DNA of 50,786 nt. Origin: Bacteroidota bacterium (GTDB lineage: Bacteria > Bacteroidota > Bacteroidia > Flavobacteriales > Weeksellaceae). The translations under genes and the position numbers were made by a program. The stretch lies in contig JAEWZO010000005.1 in NCBI GenBank assembly GCA_023458415.1, positions 1 to 50,786 of the forward strand, in the 5' to 3' direction. Shown in pieces: positions 24,945-32,432 of the stretch (position 1 is the stretch's first letter; the number at the start of each line of letters is the position of its first letter). The notes under the pieces were generated by a model. It made no database searches. It was not told the origin of the DNA and saw nothing but the letters and a program-made list of their open reading frames with translations.

Positions 24945-25712
24945 TTAATCGAAAGTTTTCAATTCGAAATCCGTTTCAAAAACACCATAAGTAAAATACG
25001 AAATCCAGTCGCCGAGATTGATGTATTTAGCTGAATTCTCTCCCACTTTCAGGTCAAGAACCATTGGAAGATGACGGTGACCATAAATGAAATAATCAAT
25101 TTTTTCAGTTTTCAGTTTTTCCTTGGAATAAATGATAAGAAATTCTTTGTCTTCACCTAAAAACTCTTTGTCTTCCTCACCGGAAATCAACTTATTTTTC
25201 GTGGAAAAATAAATCGCCACTTTCATCGCAATATCCGGATGCAACCATTTGAAAGCCCATTGCGCCAAAGGATTTGTAAAAAGTTTTTTCATTCTCTTAT
25301 AGCCTTTGTCACCGGGACCAAGTCCGTCTCCATGTGCCAGAAGAAACTGCTTTCCGTTGATTTCGAAATACTGTTTATCAAAGAAAACTTTACAACCAAT
25401 TTCTTCCTCAAAGTAGTTTTTCATCCAAAGATCGTGGTTTCCGACAAACATAAAAAGTTCAATCCCGGAATCTTTAAGTTCGGCCAGTTTTCCGAGAACG
25501 CGCACGTAACCTTTGGGAATTACGTGATTCCATTCGTGCCAAAAATCAAACAAATCTCCCATCAGAAAAAGAACCTGCGCATCTTTTTTGATTTCATCAA
25601 GCCATCTGATGAATTTCTCCTCGCGCTTCTTACTTTCCGCAACGGAAGGCGCACCAAAATGCTGATCGGAGCAGAAATAGACTTTCCTGTTATCGGTGAG
25701 ATTGATTTTCAT
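24945..25712 (-). CDS. lpxH: UDP-2,3-diacylglucosamine diphosphatase (LpxH-type)
   Basis: LpxH cleaves UDP-2,3-diacylglucosamine to lipid X in lipid A synthesis at the inner-membrane face. The 255-residue protein has the calcineurin-like metal motifs SDQHFGAP (Asp16, His18), GDLFDFWHEW, GNHDLWM and GHRHLP, plus the family LAHGDGLGPGDKGYK segment. Length is within the LpxH range of Bacteroidota. It starts the two-gene operon with the LuxE-like gene. Confidence 0.9.
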   Translation of the reverse strand: MKINLTDNRKVYFCSDQHFGAPSVAESKKREEKFIRWLDEIKKDAQVLFLMGDLFDFWHEWNHVIPKGYVRVLGKLAELKDSGIELFMFVGNHDLWMKNYFEEEIGCKVFFDKQYFEINGKQFLLAHGDGLGPGDKGYKRMKKLFTNPLAQWAFKWLHPDIAMKVAIYFSTKNKLISGEEDKEFLGEDKEFLIIYSKEKLKTEKIDYFIYGHRHLPMVLDLKVGENSAKYINLGDWISYFTYGVFETDFELKTFD

Positions 25713-25789
25713 ACGTGGAATTCGGGTGCAAATTTACCGATTCCAAAGTAAAAAACCATAGAATGAAAAAATTTCAGAAATGCAAAAGC

Positions 25790-26149
25790 TTAGCGCAGAT
25801 CGAAAAGTGTTAAATCTTCGCTTTCGTTACAGGATTTTTTCCAGATTCCATTATTTAACGAAGGTGGGTTGGGAAAAGTGTTCTCATCGGAATAATGCGT
25901 GATAATCCATTTTTTGTCTTCACCAAGTCGAATCCCGATTTCCCAGCGGTTGCGGATGGAATTCCATTCAACACAGCAGAAATGTCTGAAAAACAGATTT
26001 CCCATAAAAGAGTTCCGTTGGTTTTTGGTTCCGTTGTAAACCAGAAGTGATGCGTTGTCGTAAATACCTCCTTTGATCCTGATGGAGGCAGCGTTGGAAA
26101 AGTTCGTCCTAGCCAATAATGGCTTAAGACAAAAGAATAATTTTTTCAT
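25790..26149 (-). CDS. Hypothetical protein, 119 aa
   Basis: No named family is recognised. The N-terminus MKKLFFCLKPLLARTNFS is weakly hydrophobic and not a convincing signal peptide. The body has IRIKGGIYDNASLLVYNGT, a cysteine pair (RHFCCVEWNS), a RWEIGI strand and PNPPSLNNGIWKKSC. The pattern of short beta strands with Trp and Cys looks like a small secreted domain, but export is not assured. It stands alone, 77 bp upstream of lpxH, with an inverted repeat in its leader. Confidence 0.55.
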   Translation of the reverse strand: MKKLFFCLKPLLARTNFSNAASIRIKGGIYDNASLLVYNGTKNQRNSFMGNLFFRHFCCVEWNSIRNRWEIGIRLGEDKKWIITHYSDENTFPNPPSLNNGIWKKSCNESEDLTLFDLR

Positions 26150-26151
26150 GG

Positions 26152-26218
26152 TTGGTTAGTTTAGTTTGCAAAATCAATTGCTTGATTCAACGTAACAAAA
26201 TTACTACTTACTAACCAA
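26152..26218. repeat. 9-bp inverted repeat TTGGTTAGT / ACTAACCAA in a leader region
   Basis: TTGGTTAGT at 26152-26160 and ACTAACCAA at 26210-26218 form a perfect inverted repeat with 49 bases between. It begins 2 bases upstream of the 119-residue gene. It may be an operator, an RNA structure or chance. Confidence 0.3.
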
Positions 26219-26285
26219 TAATCAAATAAAAATGAGAAAAAACTCTGAAATTGAATGTGTTATGCATAAAATTAGCAGCGGTTGA

Positions 26286-26729
26286 TTAATTCTCTTCTGC
26301 AATCCACTCACCATAAGAGTTTTCAGTTTCATGCAGTTTCAGATACGCCAGCTGAACGTGCTCGGGAAGTCTATTTTTGATTTTATCCGCAATATCGTAC
26401 AGCATATTTTCGCAGGTCGGCTGGTACGGACAGAAAATCACTTTATGACCTTTGCTTTCCAGATCTTCACCAAGTTCTTTGTGCGGAGAAAGCGCATTAA
26501 TCAGAACCGCGTGATCCCACAAATCAATGATTTCAGATTTCACAATCGTTTTGATGTCGCCAAAATCCACTACCATTCCATTCTTCGGATGATTGAGATC
26601 GTCGATGGGCGTTCCTTTTACCGTCACAAAAAGTTTGTAGGAATGCCCGTGCATATTCCTGCACTTTCCGTCGTAATTGTAAAGTACGTGCGCCGTTTCG
26701 AAAGTGAAAATTTTGGTAATGCGTATCAT
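26286..26729 (-). CDS. queD: 6-carboxytetrahydropterin synthase (QueD)
   Basis: A 147-residue enzyme of the 6-pyruvoyltetrahydropterin synthase fold, which makes 6-carboxy-5,6,7,8-tetrahydropterin from dihydroneopterin triphosphate in queuosine and 7-deazaguanine synthesis. The zinc ligands His14, His27 and His29 (in FETAH and RNMHGHS), the catalytic Cys23 and the final LHETENSYGEW motif are intact. It is a single gene on the minus strand, divergent from the GH31 gene, with no other que genes in view. Confidence 0.93.
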   Translation of the reverse strand: MIRITKIFTFETAHVLYNYDGKCRNMHGHSYKLFVTVKGTPIDDLNHPKNGMVVDFGDIKTIVKSEIIDLWDHAVLINALSPHKELGEDLESKGHKVIFCPYQPTCENMLYDIADKIKNRLPEHVQLAYLKLHETENSYGEWIAEEN

Positions 26730-26824
26730 AGCTGCAAAGATAAAGAAACTTCAAACACCTTTACGGCAAACCCACAATTTTGATCTTTTTCACTACCTTT
26801 ACACCCTCTATAAATTCATTCGAA

Positions 26825-29206
26825 ATGAAAAAATTCCTGGTTTTATTATTACTTTTTTCTCTTGGTTTTAATATATCTGCGCAGAATTCCGACAGAACCT
26901 TCAAAAGTTTTTCGGAGGAAAATCAGTCCGTGAAAATTGAAGTGAGCGACGGCACTTATCACATCAGTTTTTATGATGATGAAATTGTTGAAACCGCATT
27001 CATTCCGACCGGAGAGACCTTCAATCCGAGTTCGCACGCTGTCGTGATGGAAAAGGACGATGTGGAACTGACGGTTGATGACAATACAAAGTTTATATCG
27101 CTGAAATCTGAAGATCTGGAAGTGAGAATTCAGAAAAACCCATTTCAGATTTCCTACTACGACAAAAATGGACTTCTTGTTTCAGAAAAAAATGGGTATC
27201 AGAAAAACGAATTGGAAACCATCGATTTTAACCTGACGAACGATGAAGTTCTTTACGGTGCAGGTTCGCGCGCTGTGGGAATGGATCGCCGCGGAAAACG
27301 CTATCAACTCTACAACCGCGCACATTATGGCTACGGTGATTACAGTGAACTCTTGAATTTTGCAATGCCGATTGTGCTTTCCAGTAAAAAATATATGATT
27401 CATTTCGATAATGCGCCGATTGGCTATCTGGATTTCGACAGCAAAAAGAACAATACTTTGGCTTATGAAACCATTTCAGGCAGAAAAGTTTATCAGGTCA
27501 TCACCGGAAAAAACTGGGAAAAACTGATTGAAAATTACACCGACCTTACGGGAAAGCAACCGCTGCTTCCACGCTGGGCTTTGGGAAATTTCTCCAGCCG
27601 TTTTGGCTACCGTTCTCAAAAAGAAACCGTGGAAACCGTTCAGAAATTCAGGGATGAAAAAATTCCGGTGGATGCAGTGATCATTGACCTGTACTGGTTT
27701 GGCAAAGAAATCCAGGGAACTTTGGGGAATTTTGAATTCGAAAAAGAAACATTTCCACAACCACAGAAAATGGTGGATGATCTTCGGAAAAATGATGTGG
27801 AAACCATTCTGATTACTGAACCTTTCGTGCTGAAAACTTCAAGAACCTGGGACGAAGCAGTAAACAAAGGCATCTTAGGAAAAAACAAGGAAGGTAAACC
27901 GTACGAATTTGATTTCTATTTCGGACACGGAGGCATCATCGACATTTACAATCCGAAGGGCTACAGCTGGTTCAAGAATATTTACACCGATCTGCTGAAA
28001 ATGAATCTCACCGGAATTTGGGGCGATCTTGGCGAACCGGAAGCACATCCTTCCGATCTTTTGCACGCCAACGGAACCGCCGACGAAGTCCACAATATTT
28101 ACGGACACGACTGGGCAAAACTGGTTCAGGACGCATTTCATACTCACAATCCGAAACTGAGACCTTTCATTCTGATGCGTGCTGGCTATTCCGGATCGCA
28201 GCGTTACGGGATTATTCCGTGGACCGGCGATGTGGGAAGAAGCTGGGGCGGACTGAAATCGCAGCCGGAAATTTCGCTGCAGATGGGAATGCAGGGAATT
28301 GCTTTTATGGGAAGCGATTTGGGCGGATTCGCAGGCGATCATTTTGATGATGAACTGTATGTGCGTTGGCTTCAGTACGGTGTTTTCCAGCCAATTTACC
28401 GTCCGCACGCCGGAGATGCAGTTCCCAGTGAGCCGGTTTTCAGAAACGAAAAAACAAAAGCATTATCGAAAAAAGCAATCGAACTTCGTTACCAGATGTT
28501 GCCTTACAACTATCAGCTGATTTACGAAAATCACAAGGACGGAACGCCGCTGATGAAACCACTTTTCTTTGAAGAACCCGACAACAATGCACTTTTGACG
28601 TACGACGGAACTTATCTTTGGGGAAATGATTTTCTGATTTCACCTATCATTGAAGCAGGCACAAAAGAACAGCAGGTATATTTTCCAAAAGCGAATAACT
28701 GGTTCGATTTCTATACTGGAACAAAATATGAAGGAGGAAAATTCACCAAAGTGCAAACCAATGAAAACTATATTCCGACCTTCGTAAGAGGTGGCGCCAT
28801 CATTCCGATGGCAAAACCAATGCAGTCCACAAAAGAATACATGGGCAACAATCTGGAGCTTCATTATTACTACGATCCGGCCGTTCAGAAATCAAAAGCG
28901 AAACTCTACAATGATGACGGCTTGACCAACAACGCAGAAAAATCCGGTCTTTCCGAAGAAATGGAATTCGAAGCCAAAATCGAAAGAAACCGCATCGAAT
29001 TTGAACTGGAGAATGACTGGGGAAAATCTTTGAAGCCTTCAGAAAAAAATATTGACCTGGTAATTCACAATATGAGCTCCAAGCCAAAATCCGTGCGAAC
29101 GGGCTGGAAAAGACTAAAACACACTTTTGAAAACGGCCAGCTAAACTTTCCGGTGAAATGGGACTCTTCTAAGGAAAAGAAAATCAGAATTAAATTACAA
29201 AATTGA
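26825..29206 (+). CDS. Secreted GH31 alpha-glucosidase
   Basis: A 793-residue GH31 enzyme that releases glucose (or xylose) from the non-reducing end of alpha-glucosides. Signal peptide at 1-19 (LLLLFSLGFNISAQ), an N-terminal beta domain to about 230, then the barrel. The nucleophile is Asp401 in GIWGDLGEPEAHPSD and the acid/base Asp469 in WTGDVGRSW. C-terminal beta domains follow, and there is no T9SS tail, so it is probably periplasmic. The start at 26825 was chosen because the upstream in-frame ATG (26780) adds 15 residues before the signal peptide. It is likely to act on glucans cut by the GH13 enzyme encoded 4.6 kb away. Confidence 0.94.
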   Translation: MKKFLVLLLLFSLGFNISAQNSDRTFKSFSEENQSVKIEVSDGTYHISFYDDEIVETAFIPTGETFNPSSHAVVMEKDDVELTVDDNTKFISLKSEDLEVRIQKNPFQISYYDKNGLLVSEKNGYQKNELETIDFNLTNDEVLYGAGSRAVGMDRRGKRYQLYNRAHYGYGDYSELLNFAMPIVLSSKKYMIHFDNAPIGYLDFDSKKNNTLAYETISGRKVYQVITGKNWEKLIENYTDLTGKQPLLPRWALGNFSSRFGYRSQKETVETVQKFRDEKIPVDAVIIDLYWFGKEIQGTLGNFEFEKETFPQPQKMVDDLRKNDVETILITEPFVLKTSRTWDEAVNKGILGKNKEGKPYEFDFYFGHGGIIDIYNPKGYSWFKNIYTDLLKMNLTGIWGDLGEPEAHPSDLLHANGTADEVHNIYGHDWAKLVQDAFHTHNPKLRPFILMRAGYSGSQRYGIIPWTGDVGRSWGGLKSQPEISLQMGMQGIAFMGSDLGGFAGDHFDDELYVRWLQYGVFQPIYRPHAGDAVPSEPVFRNEKTKALSKKAIELRYQMLPYNYQLIYENHKDGTPLMKPLFFEEPDNNALLTYDGTYLWGNDFLISPIIEAGTKEQQVYFPKANNWFDFYTGTKYEGGKFTKVQTNENYIPTFVRGGAIIPMAKPMQSTKEYMGNNLELHYYYDPAVQKSKAKLYNDDGLTNNAEKSGLSEEMEFEAKIERNRIEFELENDWGKSLKPSEKNIDLVIHNMSSKPKSVRTGWKRLKHTFENGQLNFPVKWDSSKEKKIRIKLQN

Positions 29207-29212
29207 TCGACA

Positions 29213-29243
29213 AAAAACCCTTCCAAATTCGGAAGGGTTTTCT
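29213..29243. terminator. Terminator between the GH31 gene and aceA
   Basis: An 11-bp stem, AAAACCCTTCC / GGAAGGGTTTT, with an AAATTC loop serves convergent genes. Confidence 0.87.
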
Positions 29244-29278
29244 GTTAACAATAAAAATTAAAACTATGGAAATATTAA

Positions 29279-30565
29279 TCAATGGAATTGCTCTTCTTCA
29301 GTAGATCCTGTAAGCGCTGTGGTTGAAGCATTTCCTGCGGTTACCACTGTCTGTACGGTATCGAAATATCCTGTTCCTACGAAGCTCTGGTGTTTCACTG
29401 CGCGGAAACCTTTTGCCTGAAGCGCGAATTCTCTTTCCTGAAGCTCGCTGTAACCGGCCATTCCTCTTTCTCTGTACGCTGAAGCCAGTTCGAACATTGA
29501 AGTGTTCAGCGCGTGGAAACCTGCCAAAGTGATGAACTGGAATTTGTATCCCATTTTCGCAAGCTCTTCACGGAATGTTTCCATTTCGGCAACAGAAAGT
29601 TTTGCAGCCCAGTTGAACGATGGAGAACAGTTATAAGCAAGCATTTTCCCAGGATATTTTGCGTGGATTCCTTCAGCAAATTTTCTTGCATAATCCAGGT
29701 CAGGATTTGAAGTTTCCATCCAGATCAGGTCAGCGTAAGGCGCGTAAGATAGTCCTCTGTCGATTCCCTGCTCTACTCCATTATTTACGTAATAGAATCC
29801 TTCGGAAGTTCTTTCTCCTTTAATGAATTTGTGATCTCTTTCATCGATGTCAGAAGTCAATAAATCTGCAGCATCTGCATCAGTTCTTGCTACCAAAACG
29901 GTTGGAACTCCACAAACGTCCGCTGCTAAACGAGCCGCAATCAACTTATTAATGGACTCCTGAGTCGGAACCAAAACTTTACCACCAAGGTGACCGCATT
30001 TTTTCGCTGAAGAAAGCTGGTCTTCGAAGTGAACTCCTGCAGCGCCGGATTCGATCATCTGCTTCATCAGTTCAAAAGCGTTCAGGTTACCACCGAAACC
30101 TGCCTCAGCATCAGCAACGATTGGTACCAGATAGTTTTTTCTATTTACTTCATCCACTTCGTTCACGGACTGAATCTGGTCAGCCCTCAGAAGCGCGTTG
30201 TTGATTCTTTTCACCACCGCAGGAACTGAGTTCGCAGGGTACAAACTTTGGTCAGGATACATTTCTCCGGAAAGATTCGCATCCGCTGCAACTTGCCATC
30301 CTGAAAGATAAATTGCTTCCAGACCTGCGTCAACTTCCTGTACCGCCTGATTACCTGTCAACGCGCCTAAACCTGCCACGAAATCCTGGTTGTTCAGTTT
30401 TTTCCAAAGGGTTTCAGACATCATTCTGGCGATGCTGTAGTCCAGTTTATAACTTCCGCGAAGTTTCAGTACGTCTTCAGCAGTGTAGGGTCTTTCAACT
30501 CCTTTCCATCTTGGGTTTTCTGCCCAATCCTGTTCCAGTTTCTGGATTTCTTCTTTTTTGCTCAT
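29279..30565 (-). CDS. aceA: Isocitrate lyase
   Basis: The 428-residue enzyme splits isocitrate into succinate and glyoxylate, the first step of the glyoxylate shunt. The signature KKCGHLGGKV (catalytic Cys, about residue 190), the metal-site EDQLSSAKK region and the YNCSPSFNW motif are present. Length is normal for the bacterial enzyme. It lies 85 bases downstream of aceB on the same strand, so the two shunt enzymes form an operon. Confidence 0.97.
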   Translation of the reverse strand: MSKKEEIQKLEQDWAENPRWKGVERPYTAEDVLKLRGSYKLDYSIARMMSETLWKKLNNQDFVAGLGALTGNQAVQEVDAGLEAIYLSGWQVAADANLSGEMYPDQSLYPANSVPAVVKRINNALLRADQIQSVNEVDEVNRKNYLVPIVADAEAGFGGNLNAFELMKQMIESGAAGVHFEDQLSSAKKCGHLGGKVLVPTQESINKLIAARLAADVCGVPTVLVARTDADAADLLTSDIDERDHKFIKGERTSEGFYYVNNGVEQGIDRGLSYAPYADLIWMETSNPDLDYARKFAEGIHAKYPGKMLAYNCSPSFNWAAKLSVAEMETFREELAKMGYKFQFITLAGFHALNTSMFELASAYRERGMAGYSELQEREFALQAKGFRAVKHQSFVGTGYFDTVQTVVTAGNASTTALTGSTEEEQFH

Positions 30566-30592
30566 GATATTTTGGATTTTGAATTAATTTGT

Positions 30593-30645
30593 ATTAACCA
30601 CAGGGTTCACGGACATTTTCACGATGAACACGGGGTTTTCTTCTG
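30593..30645. repeat. CACA-rich dispersed-repeat-like spacer between aceB and aceA
   Basis: The spacer reads AACCACAGGGTTCACGGACA and then TTTTCACGATGAACACGGGG, which resembles the ACCACA-GTTCACA-GAACACA repeat often found between Bacteroidota genes. Only one copy is in this window, so the call rests on memory of the pattern. Confidence 0.35.
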
Positions 30646-30650
30646 GTTGT

Positions 30651-32228
30651 TTAGATATACTTATACGCTTGCAGCGTAAGGAATTCTATAAAGTTTTCGT
30701 CTAGAACCAGTTCATTAAAAAGTTCTGTTGCCAGTTCAAACTTTCCTCTGTTGTATCTTTCCTCACCAACATAAGCTTTAATATTCTCTAATTCTTGTTT
30801 CTCCCATTCTAAAACTAAATCTTTAGTTAATACTCTTCCGTCTTCAAGCTTAGCTTCGTTCTTAAGCCATTGCCAAACCTGCGTTCTTGAAATTTCAGCT
30901 GTAGCAGCGTCCTCCATCAGATTGTAAAGCGCTGCAGCTCCAACGCCCATCAACCAAGATTCGATGTAGAGAATTCCGACATTGATATTTTTTCTCACAC
31001 CTTTTTCAGTGATGCTTCCTTTCGGAATTTCGAGAAGATCTGCTTCTGAAATTTGATACTCATTGAACTTTTTATCAATTTGATTCTGCGTAGTCATAAA
31101 ATCATCAAATATTTTTTTCGCTACAGGAACCAAACCAGGGTGCGCTACCCAAGTTCCGTCGTGACCGTTTTTCACTTCACGTTCCTTATCAGCACGTACT
31201 TTTGCGTAAGCAATTTCGTTTTCTTCTTCGTTGTTTTTCACCGGAATTTGAGCGGCCATTCCACCCATCGCGTGAACGTTTCTTTTGTGGCAAACTTGAA
31301 TCACTCTTTTAGAATATGCACTCATAAACGGTGAAGTCATTGTTACCTGATCCCTGTCCGGAACCAGAAACTCGGGCAGATTTCTAAATTTTTTGATGTA
31401 AGAAAAAATATAATCCCAACGTCCGCAGTTCAGTCCAGAGCTGTGTTCTTTCAGTTCATAAAGGATTTCGTCTAACTGAAATGACGCAGTAATCGTTTCA
31501 ACCAAAACCGTTGCTTTGATGGTTCCCACCGGAATACCCAGATAATTCTGTGCAAAAACGAATACTTCATTCCACCATCTTGCTTCTTTGTAATGCTCCA
31601 ATTTTGGCAAATAGAAATAAGGTCCGCTGCCGTTTTCAAGAAGTTTATTTGCATTTCTGAAGTAGAATGTTCCAAAATCGATTAATGAACCGGAAGCAAC
31701 TTCACCGTCAATCTCAATATTTTTTTCGTCAAGATGAAGTCCACGCGGACGAACCAACAGAACTGCTGTTTTCTCATACAGCTGGTATTTTTTACCTGAT
31801 TCATTTTCAAATAAAATGCTTTTGTTGATGGCATCTGAAAGGTTAATCTGCCCTTCCATACAGTTTTCCCAGGTTGGAGAATTTGAATCTTCAAAATCAG
31901 CCATAAAAGTGGATGATCCGGAATTCAATGCGTTGATGACCATTTTTCTGTCTACCGGACCGGTAATTTCCACTCTTCTGTCCAACAAATCTTTTGGAAG
32001 TGGATTGCAAACCCATTCTCCATTTCTAATGTCCGCTGTTTCTTCCGGAGAACTTGGCAATTTTCCTAAATCGAATTCGATTTGCTGTAACTTTCTCTGA
32101 TCAAGAAGGCGCAGTCTTTTGTGGTTGAATTTCTGATGAAGTTCCGAAAGAAAATCCATCAGTTCAGGTGTAAAAATCTCCTGATATTGCTTACTTGCAA
32201 CGATTTTCATTTGAGTTTCAGTTTTCAT
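30651..32228 (-). CDS. aceB: Malate synthase A
   Basis: The 525 residues match malate synthase A, which condenses glyoxylate with acetyl-CoA to give malate. The N-terminal FTPELMDFLSELHQKF, the central MADFEDSNSPTWENC, the RGLHLDEKN and ETITASFQLDEILYEL acetyl-CoA/Mg-site motifs and the GVGAAALYNLMEDAATAEISR C-terminal block are intact. The ATG at 32228 is used rather than the TTG 9 bases upstream. It is the first gene of the aceB-aceA operon and is divergent from an XRE-type regulator. Confidence 0.96.
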   Translation of the reverse strand: MKTETQMKIVASKQYQEIFTPELMDFLSELHQKFNHKRLRLLDQRKLQQIEFDLGKLPSSPEETADIRNGEWVCNPLPKDLLDRRVEITGPVDRKMVINALNSGSSTFMADFEDSNSPTWENCMEGQINLSDAINKSILFENESGKKYQLYEKTAVLLVRPRGLHLDEKNIEIDGEVASGSLIDFGTFYFRNANKLLENGSGPYFYLPKLEHYKEARWWNEVFVFAQNYLGIPVGTIKATVLVETITASFQLDEILYELKEHSSGLNCGRWDYIFSYIKKFRNLPEFLVPDRDQVTMTSPFMSAYSKRVIQVCHKRNVHAMGGMAAQIPVKNNEEENEIAYAKVRADKEREVKNGHDGTWVAHPGLVPVAKKIFDDFMTTQNQIDKKFNEYQISEADLLEIPKGSITEKGVRKNINVGILYIESWLMGVGAAALYNLMEDAATAEISRTQVWQWLKNEAKLEDGRVLTKDLVLEWEKQELENIKAYVGEERYNRGKFELATELFNELVLDENFIEFLTLQAYKYI

Positions 32229-32257
32229 ACAGTACAATATTTTGTGATTTGATGTTA

Positions 32258-32265
32258 CAAACCTA
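32258..32265 (-). promoter_or_regulatory. -7 promoter element TAGGTTTG of aceB-aceA
   Basis: On the minus strand the sequence is TAGGTTTG, an exact TAnnTTTG match, about 30 bases before the aceB ATG. The upstream -33 region falls in the palindrome at 32286-32299. Confidence 0.55.
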
Positions 32266-32285
32266 CAAAAAATATTTTCACTTAC

Positions 32286-32299
32286 AGCGAACGTTCGCT
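32286..32299. promoter_or_regulatory. Candidate operator 1 (aceB side): perfect 14-bp palindrome
   Basis: AGCGAACGTTCGCT is a perfect palindrome with a GCGA-N4-TCGC core. Its centre is about 27 bp upstream of the aceB -7 element, so it covers the -33 region. A second GCGA-N4-TCGC lies 35 bp away, centre to centre. Confidence 0.6.
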
Positions 32300-32321
32300 A
32301 AATAATAATAATTTTTATTAT

Positions 32322-32333
32322 GCGAATAATCGC
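32322..32333. promoter_or_regulatory. Candidate operator 2 (regulator side): GCGA-N4-TCGC
   Basis: GCGAATAATCGC has the same half-sites and spacing as operator 1. It is 12 bp upstream of the regulator gene's -7 element, placing it between -33 and -7, a position suited to autorepression. Confidence 0.55.
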
Positions 32334-32344
32334 TTTCAATTTAT

Positions 32345-32352
32345 TACATTTG
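32345..32352 (+). promoter_or_regulatory. -7 promoter element TACATTTG of the XRE regulator
   Basis: An exact TAnnTTTG match about 80 bases upstream of the regulator start codon at 32433, giving a leader of roughly 75 bases. Confidence 0.45.
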
Positions 32353-32432
32353 TATTCATGGTAGATGAGCACTTATTTAGAATGATTTTAAATTTAATTT
32401 AAGTTCACATCACACAAACTGAACCTTAGAAA

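Noticed and set aside
24945..25712. Simple YfcE-type phosphodiesterase instead of LpxH
   Set aside because: The GDLFDFWHEW and HGDGLGPGDKGYK motifs and 255-residue length fit LpxH-type enzymes and not the 160-residue YfcE type seen at 7379.
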